This document shows, one piece after another, positions 24,501 through 37,400 of a DNA stretch of 64,000 nucleotides. A model generated the notes under the pieces. It was not told the DNA's origin. It saw only the letters and a list, made by a program, of their open reading frames with translations, and did not search any database. The first letter of the stretch is position 1. The number at the start of each line of letters is the position of its first letter. This DNA comes from Opisthorchis felineus (lineage: Eukaryota > Platyhelminthes > Trematoda > Opisthorchiida > Opisthorchiidae), in assembly GCA_004794785.1 (NCBI GenBank), contig SJOL01009574.1:848577-912576 (forward strand), given 5' to 3'. The position numbers were made by a program, and so were the translations under genes.

Positions 24501-27500
24501 TCCTGTGCGACCAATAGAGACGACGTTTCTTTAGAAATGTCATCTCTTTGCTTCCTCTGGTTCGCCAATGGTAAGTTTATCCTTTGGTGGGAAAAGACAA
24601 ATAGCTGACCATAAATTTTGTCCATTCTGAAAGGAATCTGTTCCTCCTAGGTGTGTGTTTGGGAATGAAGTTTTGTTGTTCAGGATACGGGGATGAGAAG
24701 AACCGTGAAGATTCATCTCGTTTTATAAAAAAACTACGGGGGTATATTATCTGAGGAGAAGAGCTTTTTACCATAGCGTTTGGTGGTGAGAAAGTCGAAT
24801 GCTGAGTGGCACTGCGAATGAAAAGATTTGATTACTGAAATGGAAGTGTCTTATGAAAACCCAATCGCCTGGTTTTTGAAAACACGTGTCTCATGTGACC
24901 GGGACGGAGTATAGGGTGAACCACCTTGGGCAAGCTTGATGGTTGTTAGAAGGAAGAAAGGTAGTAAACTACCCTGGCATCGACCACGTCTAAGTGTATA
25001 GCCGATTTTTCTAAGCGATCTAAGTACGGACTCTCACATGCATTGAATGATATCAGTTGCTGCTGTGATGAGGTTATTCCGGTCGGGCCGCTTAATGTTA
25101 TTCTAACTGGCAGCATCTACTTCGTCGGATCCACAGTCCCTATCCTCGACCTTTTTGTCTCAAGCTAAGCCGATTGGTAGCGTGGTTCTTCCGAAAACAT
25201 TTCTGTCTGACTTTTGTCATGGCTGCTGTTGTCAGTAAAAATACGGTAGTCTCTCCACCCAGTCAGTGACCTCCCAACATTCAATAACTCCTGAAGTAAA
25301 CGGTTTTGGCGAGCCTAAAAAAATTCCACTATGGGATAACCAAACGGGCAAAGTCCTTCAATAAAATCCACCAAAGCAAGGCGCATATGCGATGCTTCTT
25401 GTGTGTATCTTGGGAAACGGGGCCAATTAGGCGAACTCATCGTGTTTTGTCACAGATTCAGTCAGCAGCTCCCTGTCCCACATCGGTACACCTGGAAACT
25501 GTTCAGCATGGAAATTACTCCCCGGGGAGTATTCACAGGTAGTGGAGAATTCTAACTTTTTTAAGGAACAATCGTAGTGGTGAAAAGCAGTGATTTAGCC
25601 TCATTTTCATGGTTTTTCAATAAGACCAGCTGTGGTGTCACTCGTACAAAGAAGATTTTGCACGGCGCAGTTCTTTTTTCCTGTTGACTTCAACTCATTG
25701 TCGGAATTGGCTGCAATAAAAAACAGCTTTGGGATCTTGGTGAGAGTTCAAAATTCACTATTGCGTACCTTAGGTGTAGAAAATAGGCCCCTACCAACGT
25801 GTTTTGTTTCATCATAAAAGGACGCTCGCCTTGTCCCTTAATCTCATAGCGACGCTACCTCAAACTGGATTATCACCCCTTAACATAGAGTGTGGTCTTC
25901 TTTCTTCTGCGTCTGAGTTGTATTCACTCAAGGCTGACACACTGCTATCCAACACTGTGCCGGACGCTGTCTGGAAACTTTTCACTTGTTGATCGTGCAA
26001 AGAAGGGTTTGTATGGAATAGTGAGTTTCAATGCTTGTTTGATTATCGATCACAAGCGAGAAGTGTTTTCAAGAATAGTTGATCGATAGCCTGTTTGAAT
26101 TATCGAAACTAAGCCACACAAGTAGTCACTGTTGGTGTCCAGAGAGATGGAAGTGACTGGTGGGCAAAGTGCAGCCGAAGTACATAAATCCAAAAACGTC
26201 ATTTGATTTCTTTATCGTAAATCAATGAGGATTCTGCGCGGAAGGACCCAGCGAAATAAGAAATAAGATGCCGGTGACGGGTTATTTGAAGCCGAAAAAG
26301 TTCCGATTCTTTTTCAGACGGTTTCAACTACTATATCAATTTGTCTTATTTAAAACCCATGAGGGTTAAGAAGATTGTCTGTTTGAAAGCTATTCAACGG
26401 TACTAGAGGCTTTAGTGACCAGAGAATCAAATCATTTTGCGGCACGAGTGAGAAAAACACTATTAAGTGATGAGGAAATGATTAACCTGAACGATCCAGA
26501 TGACTGCGCGAAGGAAAGAGGAATAAGTCTTTGGTGGCTGAAGTCACCACAGCCTCTCCGTGGTTCTTTGGAGAGCAGTGTTCCAAATGGGAGCAGTTCA
26601 TCTGACAATGGTCGAATGACGATAGATTCATGCACAGAGGCTCCAAATGGTTGCTTCCCTTCAATGGGTGTTAGCAGATCTTACGATGATTGTCCAAGTT
26701 CACACGGAGTCTACAGAAACTGCCTACTTAACAAAGTCGTGACTGTTATACCATATCAGTTGAATTTCCGGCTGACTTTCAGGACTTAAGCTATATCGAG
26801 GAACTCGGACGAGAGTAGTGCATAGAAACGATCGATGAGTCGATAGGGAGAAGTTCGTCCTTGTTGCGAATCATCAGTAGTGCACATCTCAGTTGTGTCT
26901 GTCTAAGTCTGAGAACTTCTCATCAGCCAGTAAACCAAGGGTGAGTTTCCATTAGTAAGATGCTCAATTTGCGGGATGCCTTACACACTAGTTGCGAACG
27001 TAAAGCTACGATAATGTGACTCGTAAGCTGATCGTCCCAGCTTTCTTCTAGCGCACAACCCTAACAAGCAGTCACTGGTGTACCTCGGAGATCTAAACAG
27101 CCGCAGTGAATCTGAGTTACCAAGGCGCTGTATACTTTGAGCTACATTGATTTTTCTCTCTCACGGGCCTATGTCCCCAAAACTGTCTCCCTCTCTACTA
27201 ACAGTGCCTGAAACCATAGAATTCATATTCATATTACTCTCTTTTGAGCAGTCCTCCTCATGTCCTGGCGTAGTTATTCTGCTGAGTTCACACCAAAGAA
27301 GGAAGCACCGGGCTCGAGTTTCGCTCTTATTAGAGCTCATCCTTGGCTTTACCGGGATGTGAACTCCGGACGCCTCCTACAACCTACAACTGAGGCGTCG
27401 GATCGATTTCAGGAGCTGACACAACAGCTAAATTGTGCTATAAACTCATGGAGTGAGGGGCGGGCGTACTTCCTCGAACATCGCCGTCAGTTATGTGGTC

Positions 27501-30500
27501 TAGATCCACCCTCAGTGTCACCAGGCATTGACGACTTTGTAACACTTCCCACAGGTTACACGCAACAGTTTACCCATCTGGTTTTGCTGTTTTCCGGGCT
27601 TCAGCACTTTGCTACGTGCCACTCAGACATGCATTTTCGGCACGGTAAGTTGTTTGATGATAATCGATAAACGTGAAGGTCAAACACCGCTAACGAAACA
27701 ACGAATTATCTTGCCCCGAAAACAGCATGTTAACGAGTTGACTTCACAGTGCTAATCACTTGGTGAACCAGCGATAAGGTCACGCGAAATCCGAGGGTAC
27801 TTTTTTGAGGATACCCCAATTTCGAGCAGTTTGGCCTCGGTCGGTAAACGTCACAGCCTCATGTAAACCAGATAAACCGTGTAGCGACCACACGAGCTGG
27901 TTAGGTAAACAGGTGCACGAAAACAAGGTCGGAAAGATGAGAATAGAGACAACCTGGGACTCAACAACATCTGTTCGCTGATAGGTCGAACCAAGTGTGC
28001 ACACCTGTCTGTGCTCGTGGTCGTGTGCACGTGCGCTTGTGCGGGCTTGCGAAATCACGGAAATGCAAATTGACAAACCCCACAACCACCCTGGCACCGC
28101 ATCGATTGCTGGTTTTCGCCAAATAACACACGAAACCGCGATTGCTGATGCGCGTTCACAGCAGACTCGAGACGGCGCTTCGGAGCCTGATAAAGCACGC
28201 ATGTGCACGTTGATGGCTGCATAATCGACTGACAAGGCCGTGGGTAGGATTGCATGCGTGCGTGTGCATACGCTGAGTCAGCAGGCCACGATTCAAAGTG
28301 TACTTTTCTCATTTGGATTGATGGGTTCACTAGGCCGAATAGGCTTGCAATGGGACTAGGGAATCGGATTCGGTGACCCTTGATCCACGTGATTGGTGAA
28401 TGGTTTTGAAATATGCGAAAGAGCTCATCAGTATGCGTTCCACGAACTTGACAAAAGCTATTCATCCCGGTCGTATGTGGTTAGTAGTGACGTGGAAGTG
28501 ATTGACAAACGGTACATAAGTTCTTCAGTATTCTAGCGAGCCGGAAACGATGGTCTGTTGACTAGCCAGTTCCTACGTTCTTTGCAGCAATATGTTTTGG
28601 TCAGAATTGCTTTGTTTTTTCTGTATGGTTAATGGAAAACCTCGGAGTCCCTCTACGGAACTCTCGAGCCGATTGATCATTTCGTTTCCCGGAGAAGAAA
28701 CGCCACTATAGACAAGACAATGATGGAAAGCCACAACCACGAATGTATAAGTTGTAGAGTTCAAGGAGAGTTGAGTTCAGCCCTGTCCCAGTTTTGTTAT
28801 TTGAAATTTCAATTAATCTGTTTCTTGTGAATAATGTTTGCGAGAGGTGCGGATTTCCAATAAAGTCATCTAAAACGGTGTTGTGACTTGCTGAACGGTC
28901 GGGCAACTCTGTATCGGTCTTTGACTTCCTGCTCCGCTCACTATGGCATATCAAAATGCTCGGTAGCTTCAGAGAGCCTTTTATGGAGACAAAGGAAGGT
29001 TATTACAACTGTATTTATAGGGTAATCACAGAATGTTCCACAAGGTCGAGCTAGACTCTCCGTGAGGGGGCGAGAAGCGTCAAGCTAAAGATGCTCGATC
29101 CAGATTGACTGGCATTCTGACCAATCAGGGCATGCCTTCGCTTGGTCCGTAGCCCGCACGTAACACATCCGCCCAATTGACGTGTTGTTCGGTTATTAGG
29201 GGCGTTGGCCTCCGGACAAACAGATAATAAAAATGAACGTCTGATCAAAAAATACAGATGACTGTGTTAGTTGCAGCGTGCTCACCAATTCTTAGCTGTA
29301 CACTTTCAAAATCCAGCGTAAATTGCGAACGATTTTTACTCGGTCCAGTTATGGGCCACTCATTTGGTGAAACCTGGAATTAGTCCTTGGTGTGCCATTA
29401 TTTGGGCCTAAAAAGGTCACATACCAGCTTAGGAAGATCGAAGATTTAATGAGAAAATATATTACTGGATGGAATTTATTCAATTAAACGCAGGATATCT
29501 AATAATGCACAGAATAGTCTTCTACATACTGCCCCAAATCAACTCGTAAGTACATCAAAGCCAAAGTGTGCGACACGCGCACTAGTTGCCGCCGACCGAG
29601 TTACACCTAATGAGTAGAGAGATGGCGCAAGTTCCTTGGATGGAGAGTGGTCATGTTCAAAACAGAATGACCGTATCATCAATAGTATCGGCCAGAAATT
29701 CGAATGGGACGATGTAACCACTCTTTAGGAGCAGAAAATTGATCGAGATGACCCAGAGAGTCTGACGATTTACTGACATGGCTCAGGACCTGAAGGAATG
29801 ACTTTCACCAGGATCTAAACTTATCCTTTTCTTTGACCAGCTGGAAACGAAAATCTTTCATCGGGACAATGAAGTGATAAGCAAAGTTTACCTCATTAGA
29901 TAATGATTCTGTGTTCTGAAACACCAAAACTGTGAGTTAGCCAACTCAAAATTCGACCGAAGATGTCCGAGGCCCACTAATAGAATGGCTCCATGTGGAT
30001 GGTCGTATATATTGCATAAAATGGGTTCTGTGATCCATCATAAATGGCAGGACTGTGAAGCCAAAATCACACGGGATTCGATCTGTTAGATGTATTTTAG
30101 TTATAAATGACAAATAAATAAATAACAAAATAAATAAATAACAAAAGTCGTTTTCACCCGCCTTTTCACTGTCCGCCCATAGAGGTCTTTATGTCATTTC
30201 TCGCCCCATGGACGTATCATCCACAATAAACAAATTTGTTTGAGTTTGCATTTACAGACATATATGTTCGTTTCGTCACCAACGGAGTAACATCATCAGT
30301 GTGTAGTAAGTTGGCAGTGCGCCTTAGTGTGTCGGTGGGTAGGCCTGCAACCAGTCAACAATCGTCCAGCAGGTTTCAAACGTCTTGATATGGAAGTTCC
30401 GATAGGCGGGTCGACCAACACAACTAGGACAGTCGTCTGATAACAGTTCGTGCACGTCGCTTAAGCGTGGACACGCTCGCCGATTCAGGCACGGTACTTC

Positions 30501-31433
30501 AGGTGGGCCCGTCACGAAGAGATTGGACCTTACCATGGTGTGACGGTTTGCGCACCTCAGCGACCCATTGAGCTATGCTGGGGGGGGTTGTCCCCGTGAC
30601 ACTCACAGAGTCTCTCATACCAGGTTGGTCAATGGTTATGGGTCTGACCAACACAGTCTCTTGGTCCTCCAGGTTGGGGGTTGGTACATGTGGCGACTTG
30701 TTCCTTAGAAATGGTAAGGCATTTGCATTTCCCGCCTTGCGGTTAGGCTTTTGAGCCAAAGGCTTTGGTTGAGGACCCTAATCGTCCTTCTGTCTAGGTG
30801 TGGGCGCCCTGACACTATCCCAGCCCATGTACAACCATGATACCTACGTCTAACAATAAACTCATTCCACATCGGCCGTCGCGTGGTGCCATCAGCCAGG
30901 TCGCCTTATTCGCTGCATACACAGCAGGGCGGGTAAGCGAAAACATGCTACTGCTGACGCCTCCCTTCTTCCTTACAGCAGTGAAGCATCGGTGTTGAAC
31001 ACTGATGTCATGATGTTGATGATGATGACGATAACTTCTGGTGGGCTGGTGCGGTAGTGGTAACACGTCCGCCTTGTATATCGGATATCCGTGGTTCAGA
31101 TACCGACACGGTCAAGGTCATACACTCCCGGTCCAGTAAGAGCGATACTCGGGTCAATTAGTGTAGCCTAATCAGAGGAGGAGAACGGCTAGAGCGCAAG
31201 TGATGTGAGTACAGTTCCACAACTGCGGCCGAATATGTGAATCGTTAACTGCTGGAGCTTTTGTGGTATGAAGTAAGCCATTGAAGAACCTGACGAAGCG
31301 ATTGTGCTCCAATCCAATAAGGATTCACTTCATTGGTGCTAGCTGAAATCAACTAAGAAACAACCGTAGCTCTGTTGCATTGTTGAACCTCAGCTCTACC
31401 TTACAGAATTGTCCAAGGAGAGGCAATACTTGC

Positions 31434-31479
<46 letters not shown>

Positions 31480-34400
31480 TACAAACAGATGAATCTGATC
31501 CATTGCTAGATAGAATGGCAGCTTAATCATAACCTCAGACATTTTGCTCCATTCTGCCCTTGACTGCTGTTCTCCCCACTTCTCTTGACTTTAGAGTTGC
31601 AAGATCTTGTCGGTCTCCGGTGCTGGGGCGCAAATCCCAAATTATATGATGGTTATTGGAATGGACTTGAATTTCATAACACAACTCTGACCGAGATCAG
31701 TCTACCAACAGCGTTGGGTGGAAGCCACGGTAACACCCGATTGAATATTTCTACTTCGATCCTGGAATATGTGGATATAATGTTTGCGGGCAAGTCTACA
31801 CATTTTTGTCTGCATAATGATTTATCCTGGTGTTTCGCTGCTGGACAGTAAAACCTGCGTGAACTTGCGGATGTTAGACTTTTTACACATAACTGGTCAA
31901 GAACCCAATGATATCCAACCGCGTTCGCACCTATGAATCACAGGATGAATGGAAAACACCATTCTCCAGGCTCATACGGCATTTATTAATCCCACCTGTT
32001 AATGTGTTCAAGCCAGTCAGGTCGGAATATCCCCAGTCAATCTTCTCAGTTCCTTACCTGAATTACCTTCTGATTAGTAAACCATAAAGACAGCTTCCTT
32101 GGAAAATGTCATCCGTATATCCAACATTTTACAACTCCCCTGGAGTAGATGAGGAGTCATCTGCACCTTGCGTCCATCTTGCCTCCAAATGTTGACGCGA
32201 AACCAGACTACTGATCGTTTTTCGAGTAGCTCACATTTTAAAATTACTGTAGCTCGGCAAATTATCAAACTGGGGACGAATTCACTCATGTCAACCCTTA
32301 CTGCGACTAATTCTGATAGGTGTACATTTTTTTATCCTATCAGCATTAGGATGGTCGAAGTCAGCCAGACGGTCATATATGGGTCTCTATTTCCGTTACT
32401 ATAAACAGGCCAATCCAAGGTAGGCAAACCAAAGGGATAGCAATATCATTTAGTTGCGAGAAAATAGGCTACTTGACTGGGGAAAGACATTTTGTGGCAG
32501 TGATGTTTGATGAAAACCATCCTTCATCATGTACCCAAGGCAAGAGGGAAAAGGGACGCCCGAACAGGGGCTCGAACCCTGGACCCTCAGATTAAAAGTC
32601 TGATGCTCTACCGACTGAGCTATCCGGGCATGCCAACGATCATTGTAATAGTTTATAAAAATAACACCATATTCTGTGTATGCTACTGAAGTCGACAAAC
32701 AGGTGCGATATTGTCTCTCGACAAGGGAAATTCGCCTTAGAAACAACCAAAAGGGAAATGCTTTTGATAATTCAAACCTATCGAGGTGGGAAACCTCCAC
32801 ACTTCAGCAATAGAGCAGGAAACACCTCACATCTAAAAATGAGACGAAACAACCAACATGTGAGGGTTGTGGCTTCATGTGTAACATTGACCTCATCTCT
32901 CTAGTTTTATAAGGTGAAATAATCTTAGTTCCAGCTGTTCAAAACAAGCCCAAACACGGCAAGTGAATGCATCTTATTTTGTCAGCCTACCACGAGATTC
33001 TACAGATGGCTCCATTAGACCATTTGTCATTCCCCCAAAAATCAAGGTGGTGCGCCGCAGCGGAACGAATCAAAGCAATTTGGAGAATGCATTGGCGAGG
33101 TATGTTGCGTGATGCAGAGCACATATATCAGAATGAAATGAGCTGAGAACTCAAATGTCCAAAGAACGACGTTTCACACAACAGAGCAGCCCTATCCAGA
33201 ACCGATCAAAGTTAACCACCGACAGTTTGCTTGAGATAATGCAGGAAGCATCCACGCTACCGAAGAACTTCCGTAAAAGCAGGTCTGGCACATAGCGTAG
33301 AACGTGGTTGCAGGCGGATTCAAACTTTCCGAAAAGTCTCAGACTGAGCAAACGATGTGTCTCAAAAGGTTGAGTGAAACAGCTGCAGATGGCAAACATG
33401 ACGCCGTGCCTCAGTTTTGTCCGGATTATTGATTAAACGTCATATTTGAAACAGCACCACTAGTTCGTCTTGTTTACCGCACAGCAGTCGTGTGCCACTA
33501 CATAATAGCCGTTCTCCATTGAAGAACTGTAGGCGGGCGAGGGCATGCTCCGCCGTAAGCTGACCAGCTGATCGATAAGCCCTATCACGATCAGAAAAGT
33601 TTTCCAAACAGCTAATGGATTTCCGTAACTTTGTCCCAAAACTTCTGACAGTGGCTGAAAAGGGTGCAATGAACAGAATAAATAAATTAAATAAATAAAT
33701 AAATAAATAAACAACAGCTGAAAATATGTTTTTGTCAACTGTTTCAACTGCTTAGTCCCAGTTTTCCATAATTTCTCAGGTGTGAACCAGTCTTTCCACC
33801 ATGTGGCTGCGCTTAGTTCCAGTCCGTACCCGCCAATGTTGAAACACGTTCGTTTATCAAGCAATGCCTACGACGCACTGAACTTTAGTTACATCCGGGG
33901 ACCTGCCATTCTACAAGATGTTTCGGTAAGTCTTGCACTTTAGGTGAATGAGGGTTGTTATCAACTGTTGTTCATGAAAGACAATAGAGAAAAGTACCAC
34001 ACTGGTTCACTAAAATACAGTTTCCTGGATAGTTTTTTCCCCTGATATAAACCGTTTTCGATTAAAGGCGTGTAAAAAAGTAATCATGCCTCACAAAAGT
34101 ATAATGCATGAAGCGCTGGCTAAGGATTTTGTGGAGACAAAAGATACATGATCGTGAGGCGCTGGTGGCAGATGCTATGCAGAAACCATAGTAACTAGCA
34201 TCTATGATACACGAAAAAAGCAAATCAGAGCACGTTTTCCGATTAACGAATCCCAACCCTGCTCCCAAAATGTGATTTATGCAAAGGGCTTTGTGGGGCA
34301 GAAGTCATTCGTTAAGCAAAGGATGGGAGTAACCTGCCTACCGAAGCTGTGCAGTTCGGTTCAGCTCACTTGCTGAGATAAAACCCGAGAGCTGTTTCGG

Positions 34401-37400
34401 ATGCAACATTTGAATTTTGAGACAAACATTGACTAACACGGCAGCACTGTAAAGTAGTGTGGATCGGTTTGAAAACAGCCCTGTCTCCCTTTATAAGAAT
34501 GCTTTATGGGTGAATTCCAAAACTTTTTTGGACCAACTACAGAAGCGTGTGTTCCTGTTTGCAGTTATTACTAGTACGGTCCTCATTTTTCCCTATTTCG
34601 GTAAACAGTTAGAGAGGAATATGGGCCATGGAGCTGTCATCAGCTCTCTCTTGGGTTACATTCGTCTGATTGGTCTACGGGCCTTGAATAACGGCGGTGA
34701 CGGTACACGTGTCCAGCTGATCTCCGGACCCAGGTATCACTGGCCTGAAGAGACTCCCGAACTAGTACAGCGCGCACAATGGCCATGTCGTCCAGGGGCT
34801 ATACCCGCCAGTCCCGTATTCCCGTTCCTGGTGGTTGCTGAACTTCCAGGTGCCACCTTCAGGGAAGCCGGAAGCTGTGAGCTGGTAAGCCCGAAAGTTA
34901 CCCATTCCCCACTTTGCGCACTTTCTGGTGGCAACTTTTTCCGCCGGGCCACTAACTACTGTATTTTGCTGTCCTGTGCATTTCGCTTGAACCACAGTTT
35001 AAACTGGTCAACTAGGTCACTTGTGCAAGCGAGTCACTTGTGCAAGCGAGTCACGTGAGCTGTCATTTTGCATCAATCCATTAGTCTTCAATGACAGTGA
35101 AATCATCTCCTCGTGGGAAAGGGGAGCCTTAAGCAGGCAGTAGGATGGCAGCGGTGAAGCAAGAGGCAGCCGTTGTACATTACTGGTAACGTCTCACATT
35201 AGAGTACATTTTATAGGGTTGTTACTTTTTTATTTCGCTATTTGTAATATCTGTGGCCTACTTTAGTCAGTTTGTTTGTTTGTAAGCCCCAGTGATAAGT
35301 TATTGATCAGTAATCGTCCAGCACAGAGCGACGCCAAGCAAATCTGTCTGAACAAAGAGTGCGGTAGTGGGAACAATGACCTTGAAGTTCGGCATAAACA
35401 CGTGAGTCCGGATATCATAGCCACGGAGTGTAGTGGATATGTTGACAACAGGAACACGAGGCAGCGGTCACCCAGACAACTGAAGACACCCAGGACCATT
35501 GTATGACCTTACATTGACTGCATTCCAATGACGTGTCAGTAAACGACCTAAACGATCACAAGCATTCAGTTATTGATTTTCAGCCACAATATGCCATGAA
35601 TTTAAAAAAAATCATTCTTAGTGTTATTTTGAATATTTGATATGGTATCCTACTCTCAGCTTTTTCGATATTCGCCACCACATTCTGACGCATGCATAGT
35701 AAATGTGTAAATGAATAAACAAGCATGTTTGCATCTTCTTGAAGGAACATAAGACTGCTGGAAACCCTCTGACAGCCCATGATCGGTTGCGTTCTTTTTG
35801 GGGCCCATCAAGTAAACACAGTCTCCGAGTTTCCGTCAACCGTGTATTCTACTTGAACACTAAATTTTATAAAGTCGACCAATGTATGCAATTTACAAAT
35901 TAATTTGGTGCTAACCGGTGTTATATCTTGCTGATTCGCCAATCTGTTGTATCTGACTCTTGTTCCCGCTCCAGTGCCTAGTGCCGGAAAAAGACTCACC
36001 GATAAGAAACACAACAGCTTTATTCCGAACAAGCGAGTGCGAGAGCGTGAGTGCGAAAATATAACGGCCTTAAGCTATTTTATGGGAGGGACACTGTCTG
36101 ACCTTGGTCCAACGCTGTCTCGCGCTATCTGGCTTCGATCTGTCACGCGCTGCACATTGCGGGGACGTTGTCTGTCTGATCAACATCTAGCGGAGTTGAT
36201 GGTCTCAGTAGATTTCGGGTATTCAGTGGTTACTTCCAGGAATCTTACCTTCCTGATAACCGGAGACTCGACTGAGTCCCTTCTAACTCCCCTGTTCATG
36301 TTATTCCTCAGCTGAATGGGCTACACAAAGGCTGTCTCATATTTCAGTCGGTACGATACTCGAGATACCGCAGTCTATTTTCTTGATGGAATACACTACG
36401 AGAGATTGGGCTGGGTCACCCCCTTTTGCATCAGTTTAATTCGCAAATGAGTGTATTTTGCCAGATAAGTTTGTGCTTCACTGTCGATCGTTTATGTTTG
36501 GTCCGTACGTATTCCATTCGATCAATAAATCAAACGCACTTGCGGAGATAATGACCCTCCTGTCCAACTGATCCGTTTGCTTGTTAGTTGGTGCCCGGGT
36601 TTTGCAGACTGAGCGGTCTCCCTGCTCATCGTGTTCAAAACAGCTCCAAACAAGGAGTGTTCATTTTTCGGCAGTTAATGATCCAAAGGCCGCAAAGGTC
36701 AGGCCACGAATTCACACTGCACATAAACTTTGGTTCACAATTTCCTACCTGACTTCTTTCCTTCAAGGTAGACCTGATTTCTGTCATTTTGTCGTAGCTT
36801 CGGAGATGCGTCATAATTCCTGGGAGAGGTGTTTGTTCCGCCACTAGAATGGTTAACTCGTTTCAAGTACACAATGGCTGGAATGACAATATTTTCGTAA
36901 GTCGGAGGCACAAGATACTGGAAGTTTCCAGTAGGTCGAAACGGACGACGCATCTCTCAACTTACGTGTCTTCCTATGCAACATAGGATGGTTTACATGC
37001 GATTTCTAGCAATACAGTGAAACAACTTTCTAGCAGAAACTTGACTGACCATTAGACTCGGAGAACACTTTTCATCTAGATTACGCAGGCGAGCAACTCT
37101 TTCACTGACACCCACACATGAGTGCGTCACAAAAATTTCCGCTTTATTCTCTCTCGTTTTTCGCCTATCTTTAGCCCATTGAATCCGACCAGACTCACCA
37201 AGTCCTTACGATCACTCTTTTGGAGGTGATTCACGACCCATTAGCATCGGGATCCGTAGAAATCTGGGACACATCAACTCGGGAACAGCTGGCTCACTGG
37301 ATCCTGCGGAACCGTAGCAGCATACCCACACGGCATCTCGGGGTGATTCCTGGTCATATATATCAAGGTATATCGTCCATCAAGAACAAAGTTCTTGTTC

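Larger units (their letters stand above)
32630..35734. other. Bark intron sequence, mostly unassigned
   Basis: Apart from the AAAT run and the short tandem, nothing is recognised. A 199-codon plus frame at 34459-35058 is also open on the minus strand in its second half and is probably a repeat. Confidence 0.35.

Noticed and set aside
32450..32800. 116-codon minus frame with [18 protein letters not shown]
   Set aside because: That peptide is the translation of the tRNA-Lys gene, a well-known false gene call.
34459..35058. 199-codon open frame on the plus strand
   Set aside because: The second half is open on both strands, composition is not protein-like, and no splice or family signal is present; probably repeat sequence.
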